Numbered from the stretch's first letter, positions 1 to 8,218 are shown. The stretch is DNA of 64,000 nucleotides from Desulfobaccales bacterium (GCA_041648175.1 JBAZPO010000003.1:62001-126000), one strand, 5' to 3'. The notes: generated by a model not told the origin, from the sequence alone. Translations and numbers: made by a program.

Positions 1-1152
1 GGCAAACCCATCGTGATCATCCCCCCTTACGTGCTGGGGGCCAATATCCTTGCCTTTCTGCCCGGAGAAGGCAAGAGTTTTGTGCACTGCTTCGCCAACC
101 AGGGTATTCCCACCTATATCCGCATCGTTAAGGATATCTACGCCAACCCGGCGGTGCAGGAGATGTCCGGCGAGGATGACTGCCGGGATACCAAATTATT
201 CCTGGAGAAGGTGAAGGCGGCCCATGCTCGTCCCGTCACCCTGTGCGGTTACTGCCAGGGAGGGTTCACCGTGGCAGTGAACTACCTGTCGGGCGAACTG
301 GACGGGCTGGTGGACGCGCTCATCACCAGTGTCGCCCCTTTAGACGGCACCCGCAGCCAAAGCTTGTCGGATTTTCTGGCCCAGATCCCCAAACGTTTTG
401 AGGATATGAGCTTTGCCATCAAGACCTTACCCAACGGCAACCAGGTAGTGAACGGCAAGCTTATGAGCTGGGTCTACAAGCTCAAGAGCCTGGAAAAAGA
501 CAATCCCATTATCACTTTCTACCGGGACCTGAAGTTGTTCGAACGCAACATGAAAATCAACAAGACCGCGGCGGCCATTAACTATTGGCTGTTATACGAT
601 CAGACCGACCTGCCTCTTAACATCTGCAAGATGAGCTTTGACTCCTATACCATTCCGGTGGCCAAGGACGGGACGCTGCCGGTCACCCTCTTCGGGCGCC
701 CCCTGAACTTCAAGCGCATTAAAGAGCAGGGCATCAAGTGGCTTATTTGCGTTGCAGAAAAGGACGACCTGGTGGAAAAAGAATCTGCCCTGGCTCCCCT
801 GGATTGGGTAGAAGCGGAGGTCACCGTCTTCCCCAAGGGCCACGTGGCCATTGCCACCAGCTGGTCGCTGCCTACCACCGAGTGTTCCCTGGATCGGTGC
901 TTCCTGGATTATCGCGGCCCGGTGCGCTTCCAACTGGATTTGGAGGCCGAGACTGAGCAGACTCTGCCTGTGGCGGCTCCAAAGGCTGAAGTGGCCAAGA
1001 TTCAGCCTCCTGCGGTTGTAAAGCCAGCGCCGGTCAAGACCCAATCTACCGAAGGTCAGAAACCGAAAGAGGTCAAGACTCAACCCGCCGCCCCCATAAA
1101 AGAGGGGCAGGATAAGGGTCAGCCTGGAGATATTCCGAAGCGGGAGGGCTAA
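1..1152 (+). CDS. phaC: PHA synthase catalytic subunit (PhaC, class III-like), 5' end outside window
   Basis: Polymerises hydroxyacyl-CoA into polyhydroxyalkanoate on the granule surface. The frame is open from base 1, so the N-terminus lies outside the window. Seen: an alpha/beta hydrolase fold that opens with IIPPYVLGANI, a lipase-like box GYCQGG whose Cys is the expected nucleophile, an Asp in CVAEKDDLV and a His in FPKGHVAIA that would complete the triad. After about residue 310 there is an Ala/Pro/Lys-rich tail of about 70 residues that typical PhaC proteins lack. The stop codon abuts the ATG of a PhaE-like gene and a reductase follows, which fits a PHA operon. The class III label is inferred from the partner gene. 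Confidence 0.82.
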   Translation, partial: GKPIVIIPPYVLGANILAFLPGEGKSFVHCFANQGIPTYIRIVKDIYANPAVQEMSGEDDCRDTKLFLEKVKAAHARPVTLCGYCQGGFTVAVNYLSGELDGLVDALITSVAPLDGTRSQSLSDFLAQIPKRFEDMSFAIKTLPNGNQVVNGKLMSWVYKLKSLEKDNPIITFYRDLKLFERNMKINKTAAAINYWLLYDQTDLPLNICKMSFDSYTIPVAKDGTLPVTLFGRPLNFKRIKEQGIKWLICVAEKDDLVEKESALAPLDWVEAEVTVFPKGHVAIATSWSLPTTECSLDRCFLDYRGPVRFQLDLEAETEQTLPVAAPKAEVAKIQPPAVVKPAPVKTQSTEGQKPKEVKTQPAAPIKEGQDKGQPGDIPKREG

Positions 1153-1638
1153 ATGAATCGCCACTTTTTGGAATTCTGGGGGAAGGCCCTGCTGCAGGCG
1201 GCCAAGAGCCAAAAACAGCTGGAAGACCTGGCAAAATGGATGCCGCGAGGCTTCCTGGGCTTTCAAGAATTTACCCCCCTTTTTAAAACCTCTTACGGCT
1301 TGAATGAAGTGGCAGAGGACAATCCAGATTATCTTGCCCTGTGGAAAAAAGCCGAAGTGGATTTCCGGGAGTCGTTCAAAGATTATCTCAACCTCTTGGG
1401 GGGGGTGCCTCGGGAAGAATATGCCGCCTTAGCCCGGAAATATGAAGAACTCCAAGCAGAGGTCACTGAACAGGCAGAAATCATCAAACATTTGCGGATG
1501 CTGGCGGATGAGAAAGGCATGGGACTAGAGGCCACCACTATGGAATTCCAGAGGCTCATCAAAAAGCAGGGAGAGCAGTTCCAACAATTCTTTCAGGGGT
1601 TGGGCGAGTCCGTGAACCCCGACGGCAATCCAACCTAG
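1153..1638 (+). CDS. PhaE-like / phasin-like PHA synthase subunit
   Basis: A 161-residue helical protein directly behind phaC: its ATG follows the phaC stop with no gap, and a GGGAGGG ribosome site lies at the phaC 3' end. The first 60 residues (MNRHFLEFWGKALLQAAKSQ onward) resemble the helical start of PhaE and phasins. Residues of about 95-125 form a heptad-rich coiled coil (EELQAEVTEQAEIIKHLRML), and the C-terminal QQFFQGL helix is also typical of this group. No catalytic motif is visible. PhaE proteins are usually about twice as long, so this is a short form or a phasin. A role as PhaC activator or granule coat is inferred from position and helix pattern. Confidence 0.6.
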   Translation: MNRHFLEFWGKALLQAAKSQKQLEDLAKWMPRGFLGFQEFTPLFKTSYGLNEVAEDNPDYLALWKKAEVDFRESFKDYLNLLGGVPREEYAALARKYEELQAEVTEQAEIIKHLRMLADEKGMGLEATTMEFQRLIKKQGEQFQQFFQGLGESVNPDGNPT

Positions 1639-1708
1639 ACATTCTTATTCCTGGACCTATAACGAGAATCTTATAGGGCCATAACTCTGACCGGAGAAAG
1701 GATTTAAC

Positions 1709-2503
1709 ATGTTGGAAATTAAGGACGCGGTGGCAGTGATTACCGGAGCGGCCGGAGGCATCGGTGAAGAGTTGGCGAAATACTGGGTTCGGCAAGGTGG
1801 CAAATTAGTGCTGGCGGATGTCAGCTCCGAGGGTTTGAACCGTGTGGAGGCTGAGATTAAGAAGCTGGGCGGTCAAGTGGCCACCATGGTCTGTGACACC
1901 ACCAAAGAGGAAGATTGCGGCAAACTGGCAGACATGGCCATCGCAGCCTTCGGCGCCATCAACCTGGTGGCGCCCTGCGCCGGCATCATCCGGGACGGTC
2001 TGCTCCTGGCTCCTGATCGGGAAACCGGCAAGGTCACCAAAAAAATGTCCCTGGGGAACTTCCAGGCCGTTGTGGACATCAACCTGACCGGAGTATTTAT
2101 CACGGTCCGTGAATGCGCCGAGCGCATGATCAACCACGGCTGTCATGGGTTGATCTGCCTGTTTTCCTCCACCAGTTCCCTGGGCACCGCCGGGCAGATA
2201 AGTTATTCTTCCACCAAAGCCGCCATGAGCGTGATGCCCAAAGTGATTACCGCGGAGTTTTTCCGCCGCGGCCTGGCGGACAAGCTCCGCTGCGTGGCCA
2301 TCGCCCCAGGCTATGTGGGTACTCCCATGGTGCGCGGCATGGACCAGAAAGCCCTGGGAAAAATCCTGGAGCAGGTGCCCATCGGCCGTCTTGTCGAGCC
2401 GGCGGAGGTGGCCTCATTGATTGGGGAACTCTACCGTAACGAAGCCATCGCAGGGGAAACCTTCTTTATCCACGGTGGGCTGCGACTGGGATCGAAAGGA
2501 TAG
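1709..2503 (+). CDS. SDR-family 3-oxoacyl reductase (PhaB/FabG-like)
   Basis: Short-chain dehydrogenase of 264 residues. The Rossmann glycine motif ITGAAGGIGE sits near residue 12 and the catalytic YSSTK (Tyr-x-x-x-Lys) near residue 170, with the Ser of CLFSSTSSLG in front of it. The usual NNAG is replaced by APCAG. Family members reduce 3-oxoacyl thioesters with NAD(P)H. In this position, as third gene after phaC and the PhaE-like gene, supply of (R)-3-hydroxyacyl-CoA is the likely job. An insertion around residues 95-112 (LLAPDRETGKVTKKMS) resembles that of other FabG-like enzymes. The gene ends in TAG and a terminator hairpin follows about 175 bases later, so the three genes probably form one transcript. 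Exact substrate is not shown by sequence. Confidence 0.8.
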   Translation: MLEIKDAVAVITGAAGGIGEELAKYWVRQGGKLVLADVSSEGLNRVEAEIKKLGGQVATMVCDTTKEEDCGKLADMAIAAFGAINLVAPCAGIIRDGLLLAPDRETGKVTKKMSLGNFQAVVDINLTGVFITVRECAERMINHGCHGLICLFSSTSSLGTAGQISYSSTKAAMSVMPKVITAEFFRRGLADKLRCVAIAPGYVGTPMVRGMDQKALGKILEQVPIGRLVEPAEVASLIGELYRNEAIAGETFFIHGGLRLGSKG

Positions 2504-2524
2504 GGCCTTCAAATCGGAAGATTA

Positions 2525-2656
2525 ATACCAAGTTGCGCTCATACAGGTAATTTTGTTTTTGTAGGGGCGGACCTATGTCCCTCATGGTGGCCGCACATGC
2601 AGGTACGATCCTACAAAACCGAAGCTATTTTTACTTCTATGGACGCAACTTGGTAT
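2525..2656. repeat. MITE-like element with 13-bp terminal inverted repeats
   Basis: The ends are exact inverted copies, ATACCAAGTTGCG (2525-2537) and CGCAACTTGGTAT (2644-2656). A nested inverted pair, TTTTGTAGG and CCTACAAAA, lies inside. There is no open frame in the 132 bases. The size, perfect ends and nested palindrome fit a miniature inverted-repeat transposable element. No parent transposase is visible in the window. Confidence 0.65.
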
Positions 2657-2677
2657 AAGCACTATCTCAGAATAATT

Positions 2678-2713
2678 GGCCCCTTTGGTGAAGCCACCGG
2701 GGTCTTTTTTTCT
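2678..2713 (+). terminator. Rho-independent terminator after the PHA genes
   Basis: A GC-rich imperfect stem (GGCCCC, TTTGGTG, AAGC loop, CACCGGGG) is followed by TCTTTTTTTC. It lies downstream of the SDR gene and the MITE-like element. Confidence 0.65.
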
Positions 2714-2930
2714 TAAGCCCAAGAGCGTTCATCCGCTAGACCTCCGAATCCGGACTTTATTATGCCATATGGGTTCCTTTGAGAACATAAACGAGTGACC
2801 CGGATGGAAGATATCTGCTATTTTTGAAAACCTCTTCAGCGAGCATAGCGCTTTCCCATATCCTGAACATATAGACCGCTTTTAAAGTCGGGCGAGATCT
2901 ATATTGATTGACCCCGCCCTTAATTAGGTT

Positions 2931-3768
2931 TTAGCCGTATAAATTCTCGATCCACCTTACCGCTTCAACATCGCTGACCTTCCCGAGATATCTTTGGGTA
3001 GTGGAGAGATTGGCGTGCCGCAGGATGACCTTACTGACTATCTCCACCGGGACACCGGACCGTGACGCATATGTGGCGGCATGGCGCCTCAGGTCATGCG
3101 GCCTCAAGTGGACACCGACCAGAGCACCGGCTCTTCGGACCATTACTCTGGCGGCAGTATAGGAGATCGGGAAAATTCTTTGTTCGCCCTCCATCCCCCT
3201 GGCTCTGATGTAATCTTTTAACCGGTCGGCCAGCTTTTTCGGGATGAAAACTGCTTCTGAAACCTTTCCGCTTTTGGGATTTCTGATCGTAAGTTTTTGA
3301 TCATCGACATCGGCGGCTCGTAGCTTCAAAACCTCACCTACCCGCATACCACCCCGAGCCATGAGTTCCAACATCAGACGGTTTCTCATTTTAGTGGTCC
3401 GAAAGATAATCTCGTCAATGGTCTCTTTCTCATGGATTTGCCAGTGTCCCAGTTTCACCGCCCGGAATAGCTTCCTCAGCATGGGAGCGTCACAGGGGTT
3501 TGGGAGTTGGGAATCCAGGTTGTTGCGGATGAAGTTGAAAAAGGCTTTGAGGTAGGAATAGCGGGTGTGCTTGGTTAATTGCTTACAGCCGTCATTGAGG
3601 TCTACCAGAAATGATAGAACTTCTTCAGGTAAGATTGACTCCGGGTCTCGGTCAGGAAATTGGTCACGAAACTTCGATAACAGGGACTCATACGAACGGC
3701 TCGTATTTTTTTTGGGAGTTCAACCGATGGTACTCTAGATAAAGATCAATCGCCTTGGCCACTTTCAT
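2931..3768 (-). pseudogene. Tyrosine recombinase (XerC/D-like), broken by one frameshift
   Basis: The full reading runs from an ATG at 3766-3768, behind a strong AGGAGGTGG site, to the stop at 2931. The SAM-like N-terminal domain (MKVAKAIDLYLEYHRLNSQ) leaves frame at an eight-base T/A run at 3706-3713; with seven bases the frame continues through YESLLSKFRDQFPDRD into the catalytic domain. That domain carries the Arg of MARGGMRVGEV, the HDLRRHAA box and the tail LRHANLSTTQRYLG with the nucleophile Tyr, so the active-site set is intact. Without the frameshift it would be a normal-length Xer-type recombinase. A homopolymer read error or transcriptional slippage are alternatives to true decay. 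The 183-residue catalytic half has its own in-frame ATG at 3480-3482. Confidence 0.78.
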
Positions 3769-3824
3769 GGTCCACCTCCTGGGTTGGGTTCTTCAGCGCG
3801 ATGGTGCTGATATCAGGAATATAT

Positions 3825-3856
3825 CAAAACCCTTATAGATTTCTGATAAGGTTTTG
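3825..3856 (-). terminator. Inverted repeat after the L,D-transpeptidase gene
   Basis: CAAAACCCTTAT pairs with ATAAGGTTTTG across a nine-base loop, with one bulged base. It lies just beyond the stop of the minus-strand transpeptidase gene. No clear U-run follows, so terminator function is tentative. Confidence 0.35.
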
Positions 3857-3884
3857 GCCTGGCAAGTGAGCAACTGCAACGGAC

Positions 3885-4661
3885 TCAATCTATAATTTTC
3901 CCGGGAATTCCCGGCTTGGCCCACTGATAAAAAAGAAAACGGGCATGAAGGGGGAAAACCCGAATACAACCATGGGATGCTGGATATCCAGGAACTATTC
4001 CTTCATGAATAAAATAATCACCGCCAATATTTAGCGCATGATCCATGGGCGCCTGTTCATACTTACTGGAGAGATGAACTTCATCCATATAATTTACTTT
4101 GAATTTTTTTAAAGGCGTAGAATTCCTGGTTCCGGAAGAAATCGGATAACAGTCTTTCAAATTTCCCCATTCGTAAAGGCCGAGATATTGCTGGCGGCGA
4201 TCTATCAGAATGTACTTTCCATGCTTGGCCGCCTCGGACAAAAATTCCGGCAGAATTTTCGGCTCTATAGAAAAGTCGAGTGGCACGAATATTTTGTTCT
4301 TATCGGTGCTGATGTTACCGGGTCCATTGACGATCAACAGGTAATGGGTTCCATTAATGAGAGCAATCTTCTCCTGAGCATGAATAGACTTTTTCTTTAA
4401 TGAAGGTAAGGAATAGACAAATGTCCTTATGCTTTCACCACTCTCCAGCATAACCTCTACACATGGCACCCCATAAACAATATCTATCTGTCCTGTCGTC
4501 ATCCTTCCCTGTTCAGCCAATTCATCATAAATAGGATTATTTTGCTCCTTGGCTCCAGTCGCAGCGGATCGTCCCGGTGAATAATAGTCTCCGGTGGCAC
4601 AGCCGGATAGGGAAGCTCCAAGGATAAACACTAAGGCAACTGTCATAATTTTTCGGGCCAT
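3885..4661 (-). CDS. L,D-transpeptidase lipoprotein (YkuD domain)
   Basis: A 258-residue exported protein. The N-terminus is a lipoprotein signal (MARKIMTVALVFILGASLSGC; lipobox LSGC, Cys21), so it is probably anchored in the outer membrane or periplasm. The C-terminal half is a YkuD domain: the His of HEGIVPG and the signature SHGCIRV with the catalytic Cys near residue 232. Enzymes of this family make or break L,D crosslinks in peptidoglycan or attach proteins to it. Between lipobox and catalytic domain lies a segment with a TTGQIDIVYG stretch that may be a SmpA/BamE-like fold. The gene stands alone between a recombinase relic and a repeat, and it ends shortly before an inverted repeat. Which reaction it catalyses cannot be told. 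Confidence 0.85.
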   Translation of the reverse strand: MARKIMTVALVFILGASLSGCATGDYYSPGRSAATGAKEQNNPIYDELAEQGRMTTGQIDIVYGVPCVEVMLESGESIRTFVYSLPSLKKKSIHAQEKIALINGTHYLLIVNGPGNISTDKNKIFVPLDFSIEPKILPEFLSEAAKHGKYILIDRRQQYLGLYEWGNLKDCYPISSGTRNSTPLKKFKVNYMDEVHLSSKYEQAPMDHALNIGGDYFIHEGIVPGYPASHGCIRVFPLHARFLFYQWAKPGIPGKIID

Positions 4662-4918
4662 TTAGTTTTCCTTCTCCTTCTTGGACCAATTTCGTTTTAG
4701 AAATACCTTTAATTTTAAATACCCTGAAGGCCCTAAAAATAATAAACAAGATCGAGGCTGTCGAACCAAACTATTAGGATGAAATAACAAGGGAGGGAAG
4801 TCTATAAGCAGAATAACCAATTTCATATGAATATTTTGACTATATGAAAATCATGGAGTCTATATTGGCGCTATTTATTTGTTTGCAGGGAGGATGGTGG
4901 GTGGGCTCCTGGGCTGAA

Positions 4919-5023
4919 GATGGCTGCTATTCTCAGGAACTTATCGCGGTTTCGAAAACTTTCACTCGCCAAATCATAGCTTCATTTTTTCCTGATCCAC
5001 CGATAAGTCTCCCGGATGGCAAG
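4919..5023. repeat. Dispersed repeat, copy 1 (about 105 bp)
   Basis: The segment is similar to 20669-20771: both open with GAT-GCTGCTAT-CTCAG-AACTTATC (24 of 27 bases alike) and close with ATCCAC-GATAA-TC then ATGGCAAG or ATGCCAAG. Partial relatives lie near 12440-12520 and 26053-26090. A 60-codon frame crosses this copy but looks like chance. Just after it, AAGTGAGTTGCTATTTT recurs as AAGTGAATTGCTATTTT about 21 bases on. Confidence 0.5.
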
Positions 5024-5076
5024 TGAGTTGCTATTTTCCAGAAGTGAATTGCTATTTTCAAAATTGAGTCAAAAAA

Positions 5077-5100
5077 GGCAGGGCCGCGGCTGACCCTGCC
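5077..5100 (-). terminator. Terminator of the PEP-CTERM remnant
   Basis: GGCAGGG and CCCTGCC form a 7-bp stem; on the minus strand the stem is followed by a run of six T. It sits 27 bases beyond the stop codon of the PEP-CTERM fragment. A hairpin with almost the same arms and loop occurs at 60618-60641. Confidence 0.7.
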
Positions 5101-5126
5101 TCAAATGATTCATAACGGAGGAGCAA

Positions 5127-5275
5127 TTAACTCTTCCTTAACTTCCTCCAAATACCCAGGCCCAAGAGGCCAGAGCCCATAAGCCAGACGGTGGGGGGAC
5201 TGGCATAATATTATCCTACCACCTGACCTTTGTCATTAATATCCCTTTGACTCTCGAAACTTCCACCCCACCTCT
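5127..5275 (-). pseudogene. C-terminal remnant of a PEP-CTERM/HAF-repeat surface protein
   Basis: Minus-strand translation gives DINDKGQVVG, then a TAA, then SPPTVWLMGSGLLGLG followed by IWRKLRKS and a stop. INDKGQVVG is typical of HAF-type extracellular repeats. The tail has the PEP-CTERM layout: a Pro-rich start, one hydrophobic helix and a basic end, which in this family directs sorting by an exosortase. The stop between the two parts and the absence of any longer frame upstream show that only the 3' end of a dead gene remains. Its terminator is still in place. It implies that the genome has or had an exosortase system; none is in this window. Confidence 0.65.
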
Positions 5276-5557
5276 TCAAATGACCATGATAGAGAAGATC
5301 ATATTCGCTACACTTTGGAATTTTTCGGATGTTTCGTGGGGGGCAGCTATTTTATATTGATTAAAAGAGCATCGAAGTATAATCTTATCTCCCCAATTGG
5401 GCCTGTTCATATAATTAGCTTCACCCCTTGATTAGTTTATTGCCTCATCTTACACTATTATGTAAAGTCCTCTGTCACGAGCTTCGCACATATCTGCCTT
5501 ACACATTTCCGTCAGAGGTTTTGGGCAATCTGAGATCAAGGAGGATCAAAGATTTCC
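5276..5557 (+). promoter_or_regulatory. Leader region of the protease operon
   Basis: This AT-rich stretch has no gene. It holds the imperfect palindrome CTTACACTATTATGTAAAG at 5449-5467, about 90 bases before the protease ATG, and a ribosome site AAGGAGG about a dozen bases before that ATG. Operator function is only suggested by symmetry and position. Confidence 0.3.
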
Positions 5558-6430
5558 ATGACTCCTTTCGACCTGGTTAATCTCCCCCCCTTAATAGCGC
5601 TGACTTCAGGTAGGCCTGAAGTTATGATCGGGTTGATCGACGGTCCGGTGGCGCTCGACCATCCGGATTTGCCCAGGGAAAATTTAAAAGAGGTTTCTGG
5701 GCCCCACCAAAGCAAGTGCGCCGAAAATGGCAGCGCTGCCTGCCTCCATGGTACCTATATCGCGGGCATTTTATGTGGCAAGCGGGATTCCATCGTTCCG
5801 GGCATCTGTCCCAATTGCACTGTCCTGGTGCGGCCCATCTTCGCCGAAGCAGCAGAAGGAATGGACCAGATGCCCAGCGCCACGCCGGAGGAACTGGCGG
5901 GGGCTATTCTGAATTGCATTGAATCAGGGGCCCGGGTGCTCAACTTGAGTGTGGCGTTGTCCCATCCTTCGGGGCGCGGCGAGCGCCGGTTAGAAGAAGT
6001 CCTGGATTATGCCGCCAAGAGGGGGGTGATAATCGTGGCGGCGGCAGGGAATCAGGGAACTCTCGGCAGTTCCGCAATTACCCGCCACCCCTGGGCTATA
6101 CCGGTAATCGCTTATGATTCCCAAGGGAGGCCGCAAAGTTTTTCAAACCTGGGAAAATCGATAGGGACCAGGGGTTTGGGCGCGCCAGGGGATAACGTTA
6201 CCAGCCTGGGCGTGGGGGGCCAACTCATGAGCTTGAGCGGCACCAGTGTCGCCGTACCTTTTGTGACCGGAGCCATTGGACTTTTATGGTCGGAATTTCC
6301 CGCTGCTTCAGCCGCCCAGGTGAAATTAGCCATCAGTCAGCCCCAAGGGCAACGGCGGCCAACTCTGGTGCCTCCCTTAATGAATGCCCGGGCGGCTTAT
6401 GGGGTCTTGAAGCAGGCTTATCCTGGTTAA
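5558..6430 (+). CDS. Subtilisin-like peptidase S8, cyanobactin PatA/PatG protease type
   Basis: A 290-residue serine protease with no signal peptide, so probably cytoplasmic. The catalytic triad is complete: Asp28 in MIGLIDGPVALDHPDL, His64 in CLHGTYIAG and Ser230 in SLSGTSVAVPF, with the oxyanion Asn in AAAGNQG. The IDGP-V-LDHP block is the hallmark of the PatA/PatG maturation proteases, which cut leader or follower peptides from ribosomal precursor peptides. Three Cys pairs (CAENGSAAC, CPNC) are unusual for a plain subtilisin. The next gene, 19 bases on, encodes the PatG C-terminal domain, so the two together resemble a PatG split into two chains. Substrate is unknown; the Cys-rich protein two genes downstream is the best candidate. 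Confidence 0.85.
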   Translation: MTPFDLVNLPPLIALTSGRPEVMIGLIDGPVALDHPDLPRENLKEVSGPHQSKCAENGSAACLHGTYIAGILCGKRDSIVPGICPNCTVLVRPIFAEAAEGMDQMPSATPEELAGAILNCIESGARVLNLSVALSHPSGRGERRLEEVLDYAAKRGVIIVAAAGNQGTLGSSAITRHPWAIPVIAYDSQGRPQSFSNLGKSIGTRGLGAPGDNVTSLGVGGQLMSLSGTSVAVPFVTGAIGLLWSEFPAASAAQVKLAISQPQGQRRPTLVPPLMNARAAYGVLKQAYPG

Positions 6431-6449
6431 CTCAAAGGAAGGAGAGATT

Positions 6450-7430
6450 ATGAGTATGGATGATGATCTGGAAAAAGTGGCCGAAGCAGGAGGCCAGCTG
6501 GAAACTCCCATGGTTGGTTCGCCTTCTGAAAGCAGCTTGCGCCCGGCGCAGTCTCCGGTGGCTGGGGCGCCAGGGTCTGGCTGTGGCGCTTTCGCAGGAG
6601 GAGTGCCTCCGAGAGGTGCCATGGGAGATGTCCAAAGCACCCCCAGTGTGCCTATCCCACCCCCATTTGTTTATGCCTTGGGCCGCATCGAGCCCCGGTT
6701 TCCGCGCCTCTCTGTGGAAAAGGAATTTGCCCAGGCCACCGGCCGGGCCGGCACCGCTGGCCTAACGGATCGGGAGGCCCTTTATGCGATTTTATCCAAG
6801 CCCGAAAACCGCTACCTGTCTCGGCAACTATGCTGGGTTTTCACCATCGAGGGCCTGGAAACTTACATCCTCCATCCCACCTGTTTCGGCGATTTCAATT
6901 TGTTGGTGGAGGCAGTCCGTCCCGGTCCCCGCCCCACCGATGTGGATGTGGTCATCGGCATCCGGGGGCCCCTGGCGCCGCCGGAGCTGTGTAACGGCCT
7001 GATGGTTCCCATTGTGGTTTTCAACCAGATCTATTCCTTTGACGTCGATTCCCTAATTGCCACCATCCCTCGTCCGGAGAAAGGCAAGAAAGAAGAGAGA
7101 TTTGAGGCCGCGGCCGAGGAACTGTTCTGGAGGATCATGCAGTTGGCCGACAATGCCGGGGCCACGGATGAGCACCGGGCCCTCAATTATCTGGTGGTGC
7201 GCTACCCCGCCATCTACGCCAAGGCGGCTGAAGAATTTGGAAAGGATTTTTCCTTGACCGCGGTGGAGGCGCGCCTTTCGCCTTTGAGCGGGACCCGCAA
7301 GGTGGTCGAGGTAATTTTTTCCTACACCAACCGCAACACCGATTTTACCGAGAAGTTCTTCGTGCGGGTGGATGTGACCGAAGAATGGCCGTTCCTGGTG
7401 ACGAAAATGTCGCCATATTATGATCGTTGA
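6450..7430 (+). CDS. Free-standing PatG C-terminal domain protein
   Basis: A 326-residue protein. Residues 1-70 are low in complexity and rich in Pro, Gly and Ser. From FVYALGRIEPRFP (about residue 73) to the end (VTKMSPYYDR) it matches my memory of the C-terminal domain of cyanobactin maturation protein PatG, including RQLCWVFTIEGLETYIL, VDVVIGIRGPLAPPE, NAGATDEHRALNYL and FSYTNRNTDFTEKFF. The domain's biochemical role is not settled in the literature I know. It is normally fused behind a subtilisin domain; here that protease is the preceding gene and the low-complexity N-terminus may be what is left of the linker. The stop overlaps an upstream in-frame start of the Cys-rich gene. Partnership with the protease is inferred. 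Confidence 0.8.
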   Translation: MSMDDDLEKVAEAGGQLETPMVGSPSESSLRPAQSPVAGAPGSGCGAFAGGVPPRGAMGDVQSTPSVPIPPPFVYALGRIEPRFPRLSVEKEFAQATGRAGTAGLTDREALYAILSKPENRYLSRQLCWVFTIEGLETYILHPTCFGDFNLLVEAVRPGPRPTDVDVVIGIRGPLAPPELCNGLMVPIVVFNQIYSFDVDSLIATIPRPEKGKKEERFEAAAEELFWRIMQLADNAGATDEHRALNYLVVRYPAIYAKAAEEFGKDFSLTAVEARLSPLSGTRKVVEVIFSYTNRNTDFTEKFFVRVDVTEEWPFLVTKMSPYYDR

Positions 7431-7459
7431 AAGTCAATATCTTAAAGGAGGTACCTGAA

Positions 7460-7969
7460 ATGAACCTGCCAGGATTCGCGGCAGAAGCCTCACTTTACCG
7501 GAGCAACGCGCATTACAGCTTAAGTTCTTGTCCCGGATACGTGAGCGGCAATCAAGTTTCTCCTCAATCGTGCGGCTTTTTTAAAAATATATTTTGTACT
7601 ACGTTGTTTGGCGGGTGCATGGGTTGCATGTTGGCTTGGCCAGAAATTGATAAGATCTTGGGCTGCTTTGCGGTTTGCCTGACCGGTTGGTATCTCTACT
7701 GCGAGGATTGCCTTGACATCATTGATATACCTCCCAGCGATCCGTCATGTTGCCCACCGGGTACAGTATGCAGTTGCGGTGGCCATTGTGTTGGCAACCT
7801 TCTTTGCACCGGTACGTGCCTACGCCCCGGCGCAGCGTGCCCACCTCCCCCGCCGCCGCCTCCTATCGGTTGCGAGGTCGGTCAAAAGTGCTGCGAACGC
7901 GATGAGCAAGGTAACTGTACTAATTGCATTCCGCACAACTGGGGATGTCCGCGGCCGTCGAGGATATAG
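7460..7969 (+). CDS. Cys-rich protein with leader-like N-terminus; candidate RiPP-type precursor
   Basis: The ATG at 7460 follows an AAAGGAGG site and gives a 169-residue protein with 23 cysteines. An in-frame start at 7427 is less likely. It begins MNLPGFAAEASLYRSNAHYS, a leader-like stretch without Cys. A hydrophobic middle (FFKNIFC to WYLYCEDC) is followed by a dense Cys part with CC pairs, an eight-proline run and a second Cys cluster ending GCPRPSRI. There is no classical signal peptide. A mini-gene 250 bases downstream repeats the same N-terminal motif. The position behind a PatA-like protease and a PatG domain suggests that the protease trims it and that the Cys residues are modified or bind metal or disulfides. 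The function is not recognised; size far exceeds usual cyanobactin precursors. Confidence 0.6.
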   Translation: MNLPGFAAEASLYRSNAHYSLSSCPGYVSGNQVSPQSCGFFKNIFCTTLFGGCMGCMLAWPEIDKILGCFAVCLTGWYLYCEDCLDIIDIPPSDPSCCPPGTVCSCGGHCVGNLLCTGTCLRPGAACPPPPPPPPIGCEVGQKCCERDEQGNCTNCIPHNWGCPRPSRI

Positions 7970-8040
7970 ATGCGGCGTGCTGCAGCGCCGAGGATTAACT
8001 GGCTCCATGGGCTAGTCGCCATCACCTTTAGCCCGCGTAG

Positions 8041-8065
8041 GGCGGAACCATGGACGGGTTCCGCC
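8041..8065. terminator. Hairpin between Cys-rich gene and leader mini-gene
   Basis: GGCGGAACC (8041-8049) and GGTTCCGCC (8057-8065) form a perfect 9-bp stem with a 7-base loop. No U-run follows, so it may be an RNA processing or attenuator structure. A second hairpin, GGCGGAT (8155-8161) with ATCCGCC (8173-8179), lies 90 bases on. Confidence 0.4.
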
Positions 8066-8218
8066 GGATGGAATCGGAGATGTACTTTCTATGATTCGTG
8101 CGGTGGTCGTTGGATGCACCCCGCTTTGTGACTTTGAATTCAACGCCTCTGTTTGGCGGATCACCTGCGGGTATCCGCCCTACGGTCTACTGTCTAACCG
8201 GCCAAGAGGAGATATGAA

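Noticed and set aside
592..1266. Long minus-strand frame under phaC
   Set aside because: It is the reverse of a clear PHA synthase gene; Leu- and Arg-rich composition is typical of GC-rich antisense frames.
4844..5026. 60-codon frame with a hydrophobic start
   Set aside because: It runs through the dispersed repeat that has a noncoding relative at 20669-20771, and it has no ribosome site.
5558..7969. A complete cyanobactin pathway
   Set aside because: No YcaO cyclodehydratase, PatF-like enzyme or short core-peptide cassette is visible; only the protease and PatG-domain parts are.
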